Shown here: in pieces, positions 9,495 through 18,965 of the stretch
Position numbering within the stretch: the first letter of the stretch is position 1
Layout of the letters: each line of letters begins with the position of its first letter
Assembly: GCA_028023455.1 (NCBI GenBank)
Contig: JAQFVV010006274.1
Location: forward strand, 5,582,001-5,646,000
Length of the DNA: 64,000 nt
Source of the DNA: Epiperipatus broadwayi
Lineage: Eukaryota; Onychophora; Udeonychophora; Euonychophora; Peripatidae
Reading direction: 5' to 3'
The notes under the pieces: generated by a model
What the model saw: the letters and a program-made list of their open reading frames with translations, nothing else
What the model was told of the DNA's origin: nothing
Databases searched by the model: none
Program-made: the position numbers and the translations under genes

Positions 9495-12140
9495 TTAATC
9501 CAAACCGTCCTCAGCAAAGTGTACCAAGTCAATGTGGGGCATCTCCATGTTAATGAGTTCTGATGTTGTTTGGAAATCAGAGTCTTGTGATTGAACTTGT
9601 GGATGGATTGGTGATATATTTGTTGGTTGAGGAAACGCATCCATGAAGTCTTCGGTGTCTGATGAAGTAGTGTAATCTGTCTGAGATTCGTCAGATGGAT
9701 CAATGGTATCGATGGTTATAGGATCCATGGTTTTCCTCTTTTTTTCTATGGATTTGTGAAGCTTTGTGCTGGATATATCTGAGATTTGTTTGCTAGCGGG
9801 TGGTGGTGAATAATGTATTGGATGGGAGCTGTCATCATCGGAGCTTGATTTATCTGAGCGAATTGATTTTCTTTTAATTTTCTTATTTGTATTTTGGGTA
9901 TTTGTTATGTTGGTTTCTGGGGTTTTTTTAAGTTTAGTAGTGTTGTTTTCTTTTTCCTGTACTTTTGATGAAAGTGTTTTTTTATTGTTATAAGAATTTG
10001 GTTTAAATTTTAGATCTGAGTCATTTTCGGTTTGCTGTAACTGTTGTGAAACATTAATTATGCTGACTTTTGGGTTGAGTGTTTGATAAGTCTTTTCATC
10101 TGGATGGTTGATTACTGCAGGCATTGAAGAATTGAGGACAGTTTGTGGATCACTTTGTTTAGGTTTATTAGACTTAGCTGGCACTAATGATGAAGCATCA
10201 TTGGTTTTAAGCTGGGTGGGAGTTGTTATAGATGAATTGTTTTGAAATTTTTTAAGTGTATTTTCTTCATCGCCTGGGTTTTCCTTGCTCTCATTAGATG
10301 GTTTGGTCATATTGTCTTCTTTTGTAGAAAGAGTTTGGCCTAGCATTGTTTCTCGGGGATTAGTACAATATGTATCTAATGAATGATCTTGAGTATTATT
10401 GGTTTGAGAGATTGGTTTAGTAGCAGTATATGTTATTGCTTGGTTCTCTGATTCACTACTATTAGTGTAGAGGTTGGTGTTTGTTCTTTCTTGAAGATTT
10501 TCATTTTGAAAGATAGGTTTGGATGTGAGAGGGTTTGTTGGAGGATTTATTTGAGTCAGATTGTCTGGGTTTGTGAGGTTGCTGTTTGAATTAGTCCCAT
10601 GTGGTGATTGTCTATTTAAGGATGTGATAGCCGTATTAATAGGTCTACCAGGGCATCTGTGAACTTTATTCTTTTTAATACCACAGTGTATGCATATTCT
10701 TGCTGCACAATCTTTAATAAGGTGTGTTCTTTGAAGGCAGAAGAAACATTGTGGCTGTACTCCCCTGAAGGTCAAAACCATAGGAGAGCCTCTTGCAGTA
10801 ATAATGGTGGGTATGTCAGTGGGTATAATGTTTTTCTTTAAAGTAAGTGTGAAGACAACTGTATTGGACAGAATTTGATCTTTGAAGTGAGGGTTTAGTA
10901 GGTGTTTAAATTTACTAATTGAACCATAATTAATAAGGATGTCTTGTAGTTCTTGTTCTTTCAAATGGGCAAGGCAGTTTTGAATTCTGCCAGATAGTGT
11001 AACTGGACGGTTCATATCTATGGAGCAAAGTATATAATTTCCCAAAGATCGGTAGTTATTTTTAAAGTTCATACGGTCCGCCCACGTTTTAAACTCAACG
11101 ATAACATAGCGGTCATTGGGATGATTAAGGATCATGTGAATGCCTCTGCCTAATTGATTTTGATTGATTAGACTGTATAATTGTTCTAGAGGGAACTTAT
11201 ATAACGCACATTGTTGATTTGTTATGGCTAAGATTAACGACTTATCGCTGTAGTAGTTTGTAAACGATTTATACAGAGTGTTGGGAATCGTTTTGTTAAA
11301 CTCGTTATTTATTTTTAGGAACATGTCATCATTAAGATCGTTTATATTAAATGAGACATTTTCTAGAGTGTTTGATTCTTGTTCTGTGTCTAATTCTGAG
11401 ATATTCAAATATAGTTCATTGAAATTATCGGCCTTAATATTTTCGGAGATTCTCTCAGAATTTTTAGACCTTACGATATTTGCGTACGTAGTGGAATTTT
11501 TCAATATTGGAAATGAGGAAATTGGTTTAGATTGCAAGTTGGCTGATGTAGCAATGGATTGTTCTGTGCTATAATCTTTGCTTGTTTTGGAATGAGGTTT
11601 ATTAGTTTTAAAATTTATTTCTTCTTTTTGATTTTTAAATTTACTGTTGACAAACTGTAATGTGACAGCGCTGGTTTTGTCGACCTCTGGTGGAAAAGTT
11701 TTAACTTTAAAAAATTTGCCGATATCATCTTGTTGGAAATTTTGTCTATTATTTTCAGATATGGTTTTCGGGGTATTATAGGGCAAAGAAAATTGCTCAT
11801 TAGAGTCTTCTGCGGGAGCGTAAAATCTTCGGAGAGGAGATGATTGGTTTTTGCTTGTATTGTTAAGGATTTCAATAGTTTCGCTTGATGAGATATTTAT
11901 GCTATTGTTTATATTAGGGGTAAGTTGAATATTTTCTAAACTTTTGTTGATATTTGCGATGGTGTTTTCATTTGATTTATTGGTTTGTGGGTTTTTATTT
12001 GTAGTAGAAGTTAGTTTAGTTGCATTTAGATTAGATCTAAGGCTATAATATTTACGACCGATGGCTGCATTGCTAGGTTGAATGCTGAGATCGGGGTTAA
12101 CATTAATTTGAGAATTATCGATTATATTATCACTTTCCAT
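9495..12140 (-). CDS. LINE ORF1 protein, gag-like with zinc knuckles (881 aa)
   Basis: Uninterrupted 881-codon frame starting MESDNIIDNSQ. The first 280 residues are rich in Asn, Ser, Thr and Lys and look disordered. Residues of about 290-440 form a more structured block that may be an RRM-like fold (inference). At about 463-500 is a CX2CX4HX4C knuckle (CFFCLQRTHLIKDC), followed by a second Cys-His cluster (CIHCGIKKNKVHRC) that departs from the standard spacing. The C-terminal third is again polar, with a basic patch (KKIKRKSIRSDK) that could be a nuclear localisation signal. In this family ORF1 binds the element RNA. It ends in TAA at 9495, and ORF2 starts two codons later in the same frame. 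It is the longest intact frame in the window. Confidence 0.85.
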   Translation of the reverse strand: MESDNIIDNSQINVNPDLSIQPSNAAIGRKYYSLRSNLNATKLTSTTNKNPQTNKSNENTIANINKSLENIQLTPNINNSINISSSETIEILNNTSKNQSSPLRRFYAPAEDSNEQFSLPYNTPKTISENNRQNFQQDDIGKFFKVKTFPPEVDKTSAVTLQFVNSKFKNQKEEINFKTNKPHSKTSKDYSTEQSIATSANLQSKPISSFPILKNSTTYANIVRSKNSERISENIKADNFNELYLNISELDTEQESNTLENVSFNINDLNDDMFLKINNEFNKTIPNTLYKSFTNYYSDKSLILAITNQQCALYKFPLEQLYSLINQNQLGRGIHMILNHPNDRYVIVEFKTWADRMNFKNNYRSLGNYILCSIDMNRPVTLSGRIQNCLAHLKEQELQDILINYGSISKFKHLLNPHFKDQILSNTVVFTLTLKKNIIPTDIPTIITARGSPMVLTFRGVQPQCFFCLQRTHLIKDCAARICIHCGIKKNKVHRCPGRPINTAITSLNRQSPHGTNSNSNLTNPDNLTQINPPTNPLTSKPIFQNENLQERTNTNLYTNSSESENQAITYTATKPISQTNNTQDHSLDTYCTNPRETMLGQTLSTKEDNMTKPSNESKENPGDEENTLKKFQNNSSITTPTQLKTNDASSLVPAKSNKPKQSDPQTVLNSSMPAVINHPDEKTYQTLNPKVSIINVSQQLQQTENDSDLKFKPNSYNNKKTLSSKVQEKENNTTKLKKTPETNITNTQNTNKKIKRKSIRSDKSSSDDDSSHPIHYSPPPASKQISDISSTKLHKSIEKKRKTMDPITIDTIDPSDESQTDYTTSSDTEDFMDAFPQPTNISPIHPQVQSQDSDFQTTSELINMEMPHIDLVHFAEDGLD

Positions 12141-12161
12141 AATAAATAATGTTTAAAACCG

Positions 12162-12171
12162 ACTTACCTTG
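12162..12171 (-). promoter_or_regulatory. 5' splice-site consensus in LINE 5' UTR
   Basis: Read on the minus strand this is CAAGGTAAGT, a perfect match to the metazoan splice-donor consensus, 21 bases upstream of the ORF1 ATG. The same ten bases occur upstream of ORF1 in the diverged relative (63308-63317). Function is inferred, not shown. Confidence 0.4.
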
Positions 12172-12257
12172 AATAAAAGACGTAAAGGTAAGGGGACAAT
12201 CGTCCCTGTCTTCTTGAAACTGAATCGCAAAGGACGCTTTTAATAAGACCAGTTGCA

Positions 12258-12269
12258 AAGATGGCTGCC
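12258..12269 (+). promoter_or_regulatory. YY1-like motif in LINE 5' UTR
   Basis: AAGATGGCTGCC closely matches the YY1 consensus (AAGATGGCGGC). It lies about 120 bases upstream of ORF1. YY1 sites set transcription start in mammalian L1, and a similar internal-promoter role is possible here. A single motif match is weak evidence. Confidence 0.35.
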
Positions 12270-12345
12270 AAAAGCGGAAGTATCTATCTCTCATTGTGTG
12301 TTCACAACTCCATTGATTCACTTTCTTTCTCAAATCATTAATTTA

Positions 12346-12470
12346 TTACTATCAACACTGGATTAATATTGAAGTGAAAAAAAAATTATGGTTAAGTAGC
12401 GAATACGTGTACAAGCACGGAGAGATAGACTTTGAACCCTTTAGATGGTACAATAATTATTGATACTCGT
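12346..12470. other. Spacer at the right edge of the insertion
   Basis: AT-rich with no coding sequence. A TTTGAACCC motif near 12431 is a B-box-like sequence on the minus strand but has no matching A-box at the right spacing. Confidence 0.35.
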
Positions 12471-12503
12471 GAAGCATAATCTGAGCTTCAGATTATCTGC
12501 TTC
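12471..12503. repeat. Hairpin abutting the RTE-1 insertion junction
   Basis: GAAGCATAATCTGA pairs with TCAGATTATCTGCTTC apart from a two-base bulge, with almost no loop. RTE sequence resumes within a few bases of its right edge, so the hairpin forms the end of the inserted DNA. Helitrons carry a hairpin near one end, but no CTRR terminus follows here, so that assignment is not made. Confidence 0.6.
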
Positions 12504-12504
12504 A

Positions 12505-14241
12505 ATACTTTTTCTTTATTACTATATAATTGTTGATAGAAGTATTTACCCATTTCATGATGTCATCTCACTTTTTAGTAATAATTCCATCTTTTTTTCT
12601 TATTGCACATATAAATTTCCTACCAATACCAAAATGTTGTTTTACACTCTAGAGACTTTTATTCTTTTCTACACTTTTTTTTTGCTAGTTCACAGTTATA
12701 CTTTCTTATATCATTTTTAACTTTTTTCCACACCATTTTACAAAATTCGAGATATTCAATCATTTTTAATGCATCATTCTTGTGTATCTTCATATTTTTT
12801 TCTTTTTTTCATAAATTCTCTAGTCTCAGTAGAAGTTTTATTGGTTAATTACTGCTTTTTTGCTACCAGCTATCTTTGTTGCAGTTTTTAAAAGTGTATC
12901 AATTATTTTCATATTAATTTCATTCAAATCTGAATCACGTTCAAAATCTATTAATACCTGAAACTGATTTGTAAGTTCTAATTTAAATTCATTAGAATAT
13001 TTCCGAAGATTAGGAATATCACTTGTAAATATTGTTTTTCTTAATAATTTTTGTCTCTCTCGTTTTGCATTAACACGTATCTTACAACTTACTAATTGAT
13101 GATCACTTACTGTATTAAATTTATTAGGAACATTACAATCTTGAAATATATATTTTCTATTGGTCAAAATATAATCCAATTCTGCTATACTTTCATTTGA
13201 ATGTTTCCATGTCCATTTCCTTTTAACATTTTTCTCAAAAAAATTTATAATATATAGTTTTTCTTTTCTGCAAACTCCACATGTCTATGTCCTCTTTCAT
13301 TTCTATTACCATAACCAAAATTACATACAGCACTTTCATCTTTCATTTGTTTACCAATTCTAGCATTAAAGTCTTCCATAACAATTTTAATATGTTCTTT
13401 ACTGTGATCAAAAGCCTTTGTACATCCATGTAAAAATCTTCTACTACTTCATCACTATGAGAATGGGCATAAACCTGAATTATCTGCATTTGATATCTGC
13501 TATTAAGTTGTATAACCAATCTTGCCACTCTGTCCGCTACCTCATCAATCTCCACAATGTTGTTCTTCCACTTTTTATTTATAATGAATCCTACTCCATT
13601 TGTATTTTCAATATTTGTGCCTTTATAATAGAGTACATTTCCACTTTTTAAATCAATTGTCTCTTTATCTTTTCTTCCAACTTCACAAAGTCCAATAATG
13701 TCCCATTTAATATAAGACAGTTTTTCTAATTCTTGCAATCTTCCTTCACTTGAAATTGATCTGCAGTTGTAAGTACCTAAATAAAAATTTGTCATTAAAT
13801 GGCAGCCTGGGTCCACAATTAGAGGATTCTTAGCACCCTCTGCCTTTGGCCACCAACTGGTGCCTTGGTCGGTGACTACAGCCTCCTGGGAATAAGAGCC
13901 ATGATTTATTTTTGTCTGTCATGATTGTATATATCTATTGGAAAAATATTTATCATTTACACATTCATTAATTCTGCCTTATGAGGCAACTGAGAAGAAA
14001 GACCATGGTGTTTTTTGATCTTAAAGTCAGAGGTAAAAAGCCAATAAACTCACTACACTGGCTAATGTGTGTTGGTGAGCAGCCCATCCATGTTCATATA
14101 CTATATAAATAATCACAACGGCTGCAATGACAAGAACGTATGGAGTGGACATTAGAAATTTGCCCTGCTCAGTTTCTATAAGACCTCCAAGAGGAATCAA
14201 AGGGTCTCCTTTCAGATAATAGCAAACTCCTTTCTGCAGCC
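12505..14241 (-). pseudogene. RTE-clade LINE, 5' half (endonuclease and linker), second part of RTE-1
   Basis: Minus-strand 5' half of the RTE whose 3' half is at 1180-2596. Readable parts are the endonuclease start near 13816, with YNCRSISSEGRLQELE, IIGLCEVGRKDKETIDLK and GVGFIINKKWKNNIVEID, and the linker region 13179-12838 (MDYILTNRKYIFQDC). The catalytic Gly-Asp-Phe-Asn segment is damaged. Stops and frameshifts are frequent. The 5' end CTGCAGAAAGGAG matches the other two RTE copies and is followed by the TTAATATTG duplication. A tract near 14160 to the end is the untranslated 5' leader. Confidence 0.88.
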
Positions 14242-14250
14242 TTAATATTG
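14242..14250. repeat. Right target-site duplication of RTE-1
   Basis: TTAATATTG, identical to 1171-1179. The 13-kb separation is explained by the later insertion inside the RTE. Confidence 0.8.
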
Positions 14251-14702
14251 TATTGAATTATATGTACATAATATTGTAAAGAGCTAGTCAAAGTTTATAT
14301 TGTAGTTTTAAAATATGTTATGGAAGTGGGAGTTATTGAATTATTACTAGTGATCATCAAAAATTATTGTTTGGTCATAATACTTTAATTTGTTTTCAGG
14401 TAGAGAAGTTAATATATATGCATACATATATAATTCACTAAAATAAATATTGGACTGCTAATAGGTTCATAATAATGTGAAACAGTCCTTTAAATTGAAG
14501 ATAAAATGAATGAATAAGATAAATAGATAGATAGAAAATATTATAAAAATGACTTTAAAAAAGAGTATGTTTGATATGAGTTCATCCAAACTGTTTAAAA
14601 TATTATCATTTTAGCTTATCTTTTACAACTTAAAATTTATATTTTTCATATTTAATAGTTTTTCTCATTAATTATTTGCTTTATTATTTTTTCCTCCCAC
14701 AG
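14251..14702. other. Probable EML intron sequence
   Basis: AT-rich, no element recognised. It ends in a polypyrimidine tract and acceptor (TTTTTTCCTCCCACAG) directly in front of the EML exon. Confidence 0.6.
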
Positions 14703-14804
14703 GCTCATATTAGAATATGGGACTCAGTGAGTCTTAATACAATGCATATCATTGGAGTAGGAGATTTTGAGCGAAGTGTTAGTTGTTTGGCATTCTCTAA
14801 AACG
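14703..14804 (+). CDS. EML: Exon of an EMAP-like microtubule-associated protein (EML/EMAP), WD40 region
   Basis: A 102-base exon, exactly 34 codons in phase 0, bounded by an acceptor (TCCTCCCACAG) and a donor (GTTAGT). It reads AHIRIWDSVSLNTMHIIGVG followed by DFERSVSCLAFSKT. This pattern (H-I/V-R-I/V-W-D-S-V-S/T-L, then a GLG/GVG turn, a short charged stretch and a C-L/V-x-F-S-K end) is characteristic of the first beta-propeller of EML proteins (human EML1-4, fly EMAP). These proteins bind microtubules in the cytoplasm and on the spindle. The flanking exons are not visible in the window, so the adjoining introns are long: at least 14 kb upstream and perhaps 49 kb downstream. Paralogue identity (EML1-4 type versus EML5/6) cannot be decided from one exon. 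Confidence 0.85.
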
Positions 14805-15421
14805 GTTAGTAAATAATTAACATGTACAAATATAAAGTTATAGATAGTAATTAATAGAATTATTAATATGTAAGTAAAAGTATATTGGTTAAAAAAATCA
14901 CATTTATGTATGTAATCTGTATTTATTTTGATAAATAATTATGAGATATTATGTCAAAATAATTTAAAAACAACCATAATGTCTACCTTTTTCTGCGGTA
15001 TAATTAATGTCAAGGACATGACTCAAGTTGATATTGCAGTCAATGTTTGCAGATTGTTCTATAATTAAACTTTATAGGGGAAAATTTTTTATTAATGTAA
15101 TAATTATATATAATATACAAACATACCTACACATTTTTATTTATACATTGTAAAAAGTCTAGTAGCAATAGTGGTAAGCATATGTTTTTGCTCCATCCAT
15201 AAAGTGGGTAAAATTTTGAAATATTTTCAAGCAGATTTAGGATTTTTTTTTTTTTCCAAATAGCTGGCCTATAAACAATTAAGCCTTTCAAATTATTAGT
15301 TAGTAAATAGAATCTAGCTTTTAATAGCTGAAAGGTAAAACAAGAAAGAAAACCGGAAAAACTTTTTTAAATTTTTTTATTACTATAATGCTCAATTATC
15401 CAATATAATTTATTTGTCCAT
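14805..15421. other. EML intron, no element recognised
   Basis: Starts at the donor GTTAGTAA and runs to the RTE target duplication. AT-rich, without domain or repeat structure that I could identify. Confidence 0.5.
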
Positions 15422-18400
15422 AATGTTGTAATGGCTGCAGAAAGGAGTTTGCTATTAACTGAAAGGAGACTCTTTGATTCCTCTTGGAGGCCCTAAAGGA
15501 ACCGAGCAGGGCAAATTCCTAATGTCCACTCCATACGTTTTTGTCGTTGCAGCTGTTATTACTATGTGATTATTCATAGCATGGTGAGTTTATTGGCTTT
15601 TTACCTCCGAGTTTAAGAATATTTTTTCAATATATACAATCATGACAGACAAAAATAAATCATGGCCCTTATTCCCAGGAGACTGTAAAGTCACCAACCA
15701 AGGCAGCAGTTGGTGACCGAAGGCGGAGGGTGCTAAGAATCCCCTGATTGCGGACTCAGGCTGCCATTTGATGACGACTTTTTATTTAGATACTTACAAC
15801 TGCAGATCACTTTCAAGTGAAGGAAGATTGCAAGAGTTAGAAGAAGAACTGTCTTATATTAAATGGAACATTATTGGACTTTGTGAAGTTAGAAGAAAGG
15901 GTGAAGAAACGATTTAAAAAGTGGACATATATTCTACTATAAAGGCACAAATATTGGAAATACAAGTGGAGTAGGATTCATTATAAATAAAAAATGGAAG
16001 AGTAACATTGTGGAGATTGATGGTGTATCAGACAGAGTGGCAAGATTAGTTTTACAACTTAATAGCAGATACCAAATGCAGATAATTCACATTTATGCCC
16101 CAACAAGTTCTCATAGTGATGAAGTTATAGAAGATTTTTATATGGATGTACAAAAAGCTTTTGATCAGATTAAACAACATTTTAAAATTGCTATGGGAGA
16201 CTTTAATGCTAGAATTGGTAAACAAATGAAAGATGAAAATGCTGTAAGTAATTTTGGTTATGGTAATAGAAATGAGAGAGGACATTGACTTGTGGAGTTT
16301 GCAGAAAAAGAAAAACTTTATATTATGAATTCTTTTTTTGAGAAAAATGTTAAAAGGAAATGGACATGGAAGCATCCAAATGAAGGTGCAGCAGAATTGG
16401 ATTATACTTTGACTAACAGAAAATACATATTTCAAGATTGTATTGTTCTTAATAAATTTAACACAGGAAGTGATCATCGATTAGTAAGATGTAAGATACA
16501 TGTTAATGCAAAACTAGAGAGACAAAAAGTATTAAGAAAAACAATGTTTACAGTTGATATTCCTAATCTTCAGAAACATTCTAATGAATTTAAATTAGAA
16601 CTTACAAATCGGTTTCAAGTATTAGTAGATTTTGAACATGATTCAGATTTGAATGACATTAATAGGAAAGTAAGCGATACACTTTTAAAAACTACAACAA
16701 CGATAGCTGGTAGAAACAAGCAGCAATTGACCAATAAAATTTCTACTGAGACTAGAGAATTTATGAAGAAAAGAAGGAATATGATGATATACAACAATGG
16801 ACTAAAAAAGATTGAATATCTCTAATTTTGTAAAATGGTGCGGAAAAGAGTTGAAAATGATATAAGAAAGTATAATTGTGAACTAGCAAGGAAAGCTGTA
16901 GAAGAGAATAAAAGTCTCAAGAGTGTAAAACAACATTTTGGTATTGGTAGGAAATTTATATCTGGAATAAGACAAAAAGATGGCATTATTACTAAAAAGA
17001 GGGATGACATCATGAAATGTGTAGAACACTTCTATCAAGAATTATATAGTAATAAAAAACAAGTGCCTCCTATACCTATTATATCTTCCGAATTGCCCAG
17101 AATTTTGAATGAAGAAGTGAGACCTGCAATTAAATTTATGAAGAAAGGGAAGGCTCCAGGTAGTGATGGAATTTATAATTGATATATTAAAAGAAGCAGG
17201 TGAAGAAATAGAAAATTTTTCAGCAAAGTTATATACCAAATGTCTAAATGATAAAGATGTACCAGATGATTGGAAGAATGCAGTATTAATATTAATATTT
17301 AAAAAAGATGATAAAGAAGATATTAGAAATTACAGACCTATCAGTCTTTTATCAGTTTTATACAAAATTTTTACTAAAACAATTGCAACTCATTTACAGA
17401 AAACACTGGATTTCCACCAACCAAGAGAACAAGCTGGATTTAAAAGTGGTTTTAGTACAGTAGATCATATCCAAGTATTGAGAGAAATTATAGAAAGGAC
17501 AAATGAATATGAGTTGCCATTATGCTTAGGATTTGTAGACTATGAAAAGGCATTTGATTCTATAAAGATTTCTTCAGTGATTAAAGCATTGGATCATCAA
17601 GGTGTAGATTCAGGATATTGTCATATTTTAAAGAATATTTATAAAAACGCAACAGCAACAATTAGATTACATAATGATAGTAGGAAAATCAACATTGAAA
17701 AGGGTGTAAGACAGGGTGACTCCATATCTCCAAAACTTTTTACAGCAGTGCTGCAAGCAGTATTTTGTAGATTAAAATGGGAAACTAAAGGAGTGAAAGT
17801 AAATGGAGGTTCTTTAAGTCATTTAGATTTTGCAGATGATGTTGTTTTTGCAAATAATGCTTTAGAGCTACATGAAATGTTGCAGAAGTTATCAGATGAA
17901 AGTAGGAAAGTAGGACTAAAGATAAATGTTAAAATGACTAAAGTAATGTTTAATAGATTTTTGATTATGATGAGGTAGAAGAAGTTAACAGTTACAAATA
18001 CCTTGGTCAGATTATTAATACAGATGGAAATATAATGGATGAAATTAATCATAGAATTAAACTTGGTTGGAGTGCTTTTGGTAGAAATAACTTGATACTA
18101 AAAGGAAATATGCCTATGTGTTTGAAAAGGAAGGTTTTTAATAAATGTGTTTTGCCAGTTCTTACTTATGGATCTGAGACTTGGACACTTAATAGAAGAG
18201 CAATACAGAGACTTCAGACCGCTCAAAGAAGTATGGAGAGATACATGTTGGGAGTAACAAGAAGGGATCGAAAATGCAATGTGTGGGTAAGAGAACAAAC
18301 AGGTGTTACTGACCTCATTGAAAAAATTAGACTGAAGTGGAGTTGGGCTGTACATATTGTTAGAAGAGATGATAATAGATTGACAATTGAAATTTTAAAC

Positions 18401-18583
18401 TGGATTCCGAGAGATTTAAAAGACCCGGAAAAAGACCACATGAGATGGATGGATGAAATAAGAAAGTGTGCAGGCGTGATGTGGAGAAGAGAAACTAAAG
18501 ATAGGAAAAGATGGATTGAACTTGGAGAGACCTTCATCGTGTAGTGGATTGATAATAGTTGATGATGATGATGAATGTTGTAA
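15422..18583 (+). mobile_element. Full-length RTE-clade LINE (RTE-2) with target duplications
   Basis: The element body is 15432-18573. It begins TGGCTGCAGAAAGGAG and ends in a (GATGAT)n-type tail. Both sides carry AATGTTGTAA (15422-15431 and 18574-18583), a 10-bp target duplication. The size is about 3.1 kb with a single long degenerate ORF, as expected of the RTE clade. Its orientation is the same as the EML exon, so it sits sense in the presumed intron. Confidence 0.92.
15644..18543 (+). pseudogene. RTE ORF: endonuclease-reverse transcriptase, mutated
   Basis: The reading frame starts MTDKNKSWPLF near 15644 and is broken several times: a stop after the EETI motif near 15917, in-frame stops at 16286 and 16823, and frameshifts near 17175 and 17970. 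Endonuclease motifs IIGLCEVRRKGEE, YAPTSSHSDE and AMGDFNARIG (near 16190) are legible. The RT follows with NYRPISLLSVLYKI, DFHQPREQAGFKSGFS, FVDYEKAFDS and HLDFADDVVF (near 17820). The C-terminal RTE domain ends RWMDEIRKCAGVMWRRETKD and ERWIELGETF-like residues. Compared with the copy at 24425-27700 it is co-linear along its whole length. It is not expected to produce active enzyme. Confidence 0.9.
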
Positions 18584-18586
18584 CAT

Positions 18587-18767
18587 ATATGTAAATAAAT
18601 AGTCAATCAAAATAAAATAGAAATAAACAACTATTAATGACTATATTATAATATCAGTGAACCTGCTTTCATCTCAATGAAAATGAAAATTGGTTAGATA
18701 AATATTATAATATAGTTATTGATAGTTGTTTATTTCAATCTGATTTTGATTGATTATTTATTTATAT
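18587..18767. repeat. Palindromic element of about 180 bp (MITE-like)
   Basis: Arms 18587-18654 and 18702-18767 are reverse complements over about 66 bases with few mismatches (AAATAAACAACTAT against ATAGTTGTTTATTT). The loop is 47 bases. It starts three bases beyond the right target duplication of RTE-2. Confidence 0.8.
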
Positions 18768-18776
18768 TTGTTCCAG

Positions 18777-18809
18777 AAAAGCCCCGCCCTCTAGCAGATG
18801 ATTAGCATA
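18777..18809 (+). other. Candidate 33-base microexon with stop codons in all frames
   Basis: Bounded by an acceptor-like TATATTTGTTCCAG and a donor-like GTGAGTAT. It is much richer in G+C than its surroundings (GCCCCGCCCTCTAGC). All three frames hold a stop. If joined to the phase-0 EML exon it would introduce a stop after five codons. It could also be chance. Confidence 0.2.
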
Positions 18810-18965
18810 GTGAGTATCCTTTACTTTTTTTTTTATAGAAATCAAGATACTTATGTTATGCAATGTTTGTGATATATAGATATAATATTTGAGAACAGTT
18901 TAAAAAAAGTGTTTTATTGGATAAAACTAATTTCTTTTCCAGATCAGGACTATTATATTTCTTTT

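Larger units (their letters stand above)
6300..12345 (-). mobile_element. Two-ORF non-LTR retrotransposon (I/Jockey-like group), nearly full length
   Basis: On the minus strand the order is a 5' UTR (about 12141-12345), ORF1 (12140-9495), ORF2 (9488 to about 6330) and a short 3' region. ORF1 carries zinc knuckles; ORF2 carries an AP-type endonuclease and a reverse transcriptase, the layout of Jockey/I/R1-type LINEs. The clade is not resolved. Damage is limited to one frameshift near 7360 and stops in the extreme 3' coding part, so this is a relatively young copy. It sits inside the insertion that splits RTE-1. Older relatives are at 38.4-39.2, 43.7-44.1 and 58.2-63.3 kb. The ends are estimates because no target duplication was identified. 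Confidence 0.85.
2597..12504. other. About 9.9-kb insertion splitting RTE-1
   Basis: Everything between the two RTE halves is absent from the other RTE copies, which read straight through this point (near 25944 and, on the other strand, near 17066). The insert holds SINE-like sequence, a tandem repeat, a hAT MITE and a two-ORF LINE. It therefore arose by one large insertion or by several nested ones. At the right edge is a strong hairpin (12471-12503). No clear target duplication longer than TAC is seen at the junctions. Confidence 0.75.

Noticed and set aside
11278-11574. 98-codon plus-strand frame
   Set aside because: Antisense shadow of the intact LINE ORF1.
2597-12504. Helitron assignment for the large insert
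   Set aside because: A terminal hairpin exists, but there is no CTRR end, no Rep/helicase frame, and the junction does not show a clear A/T insertion.
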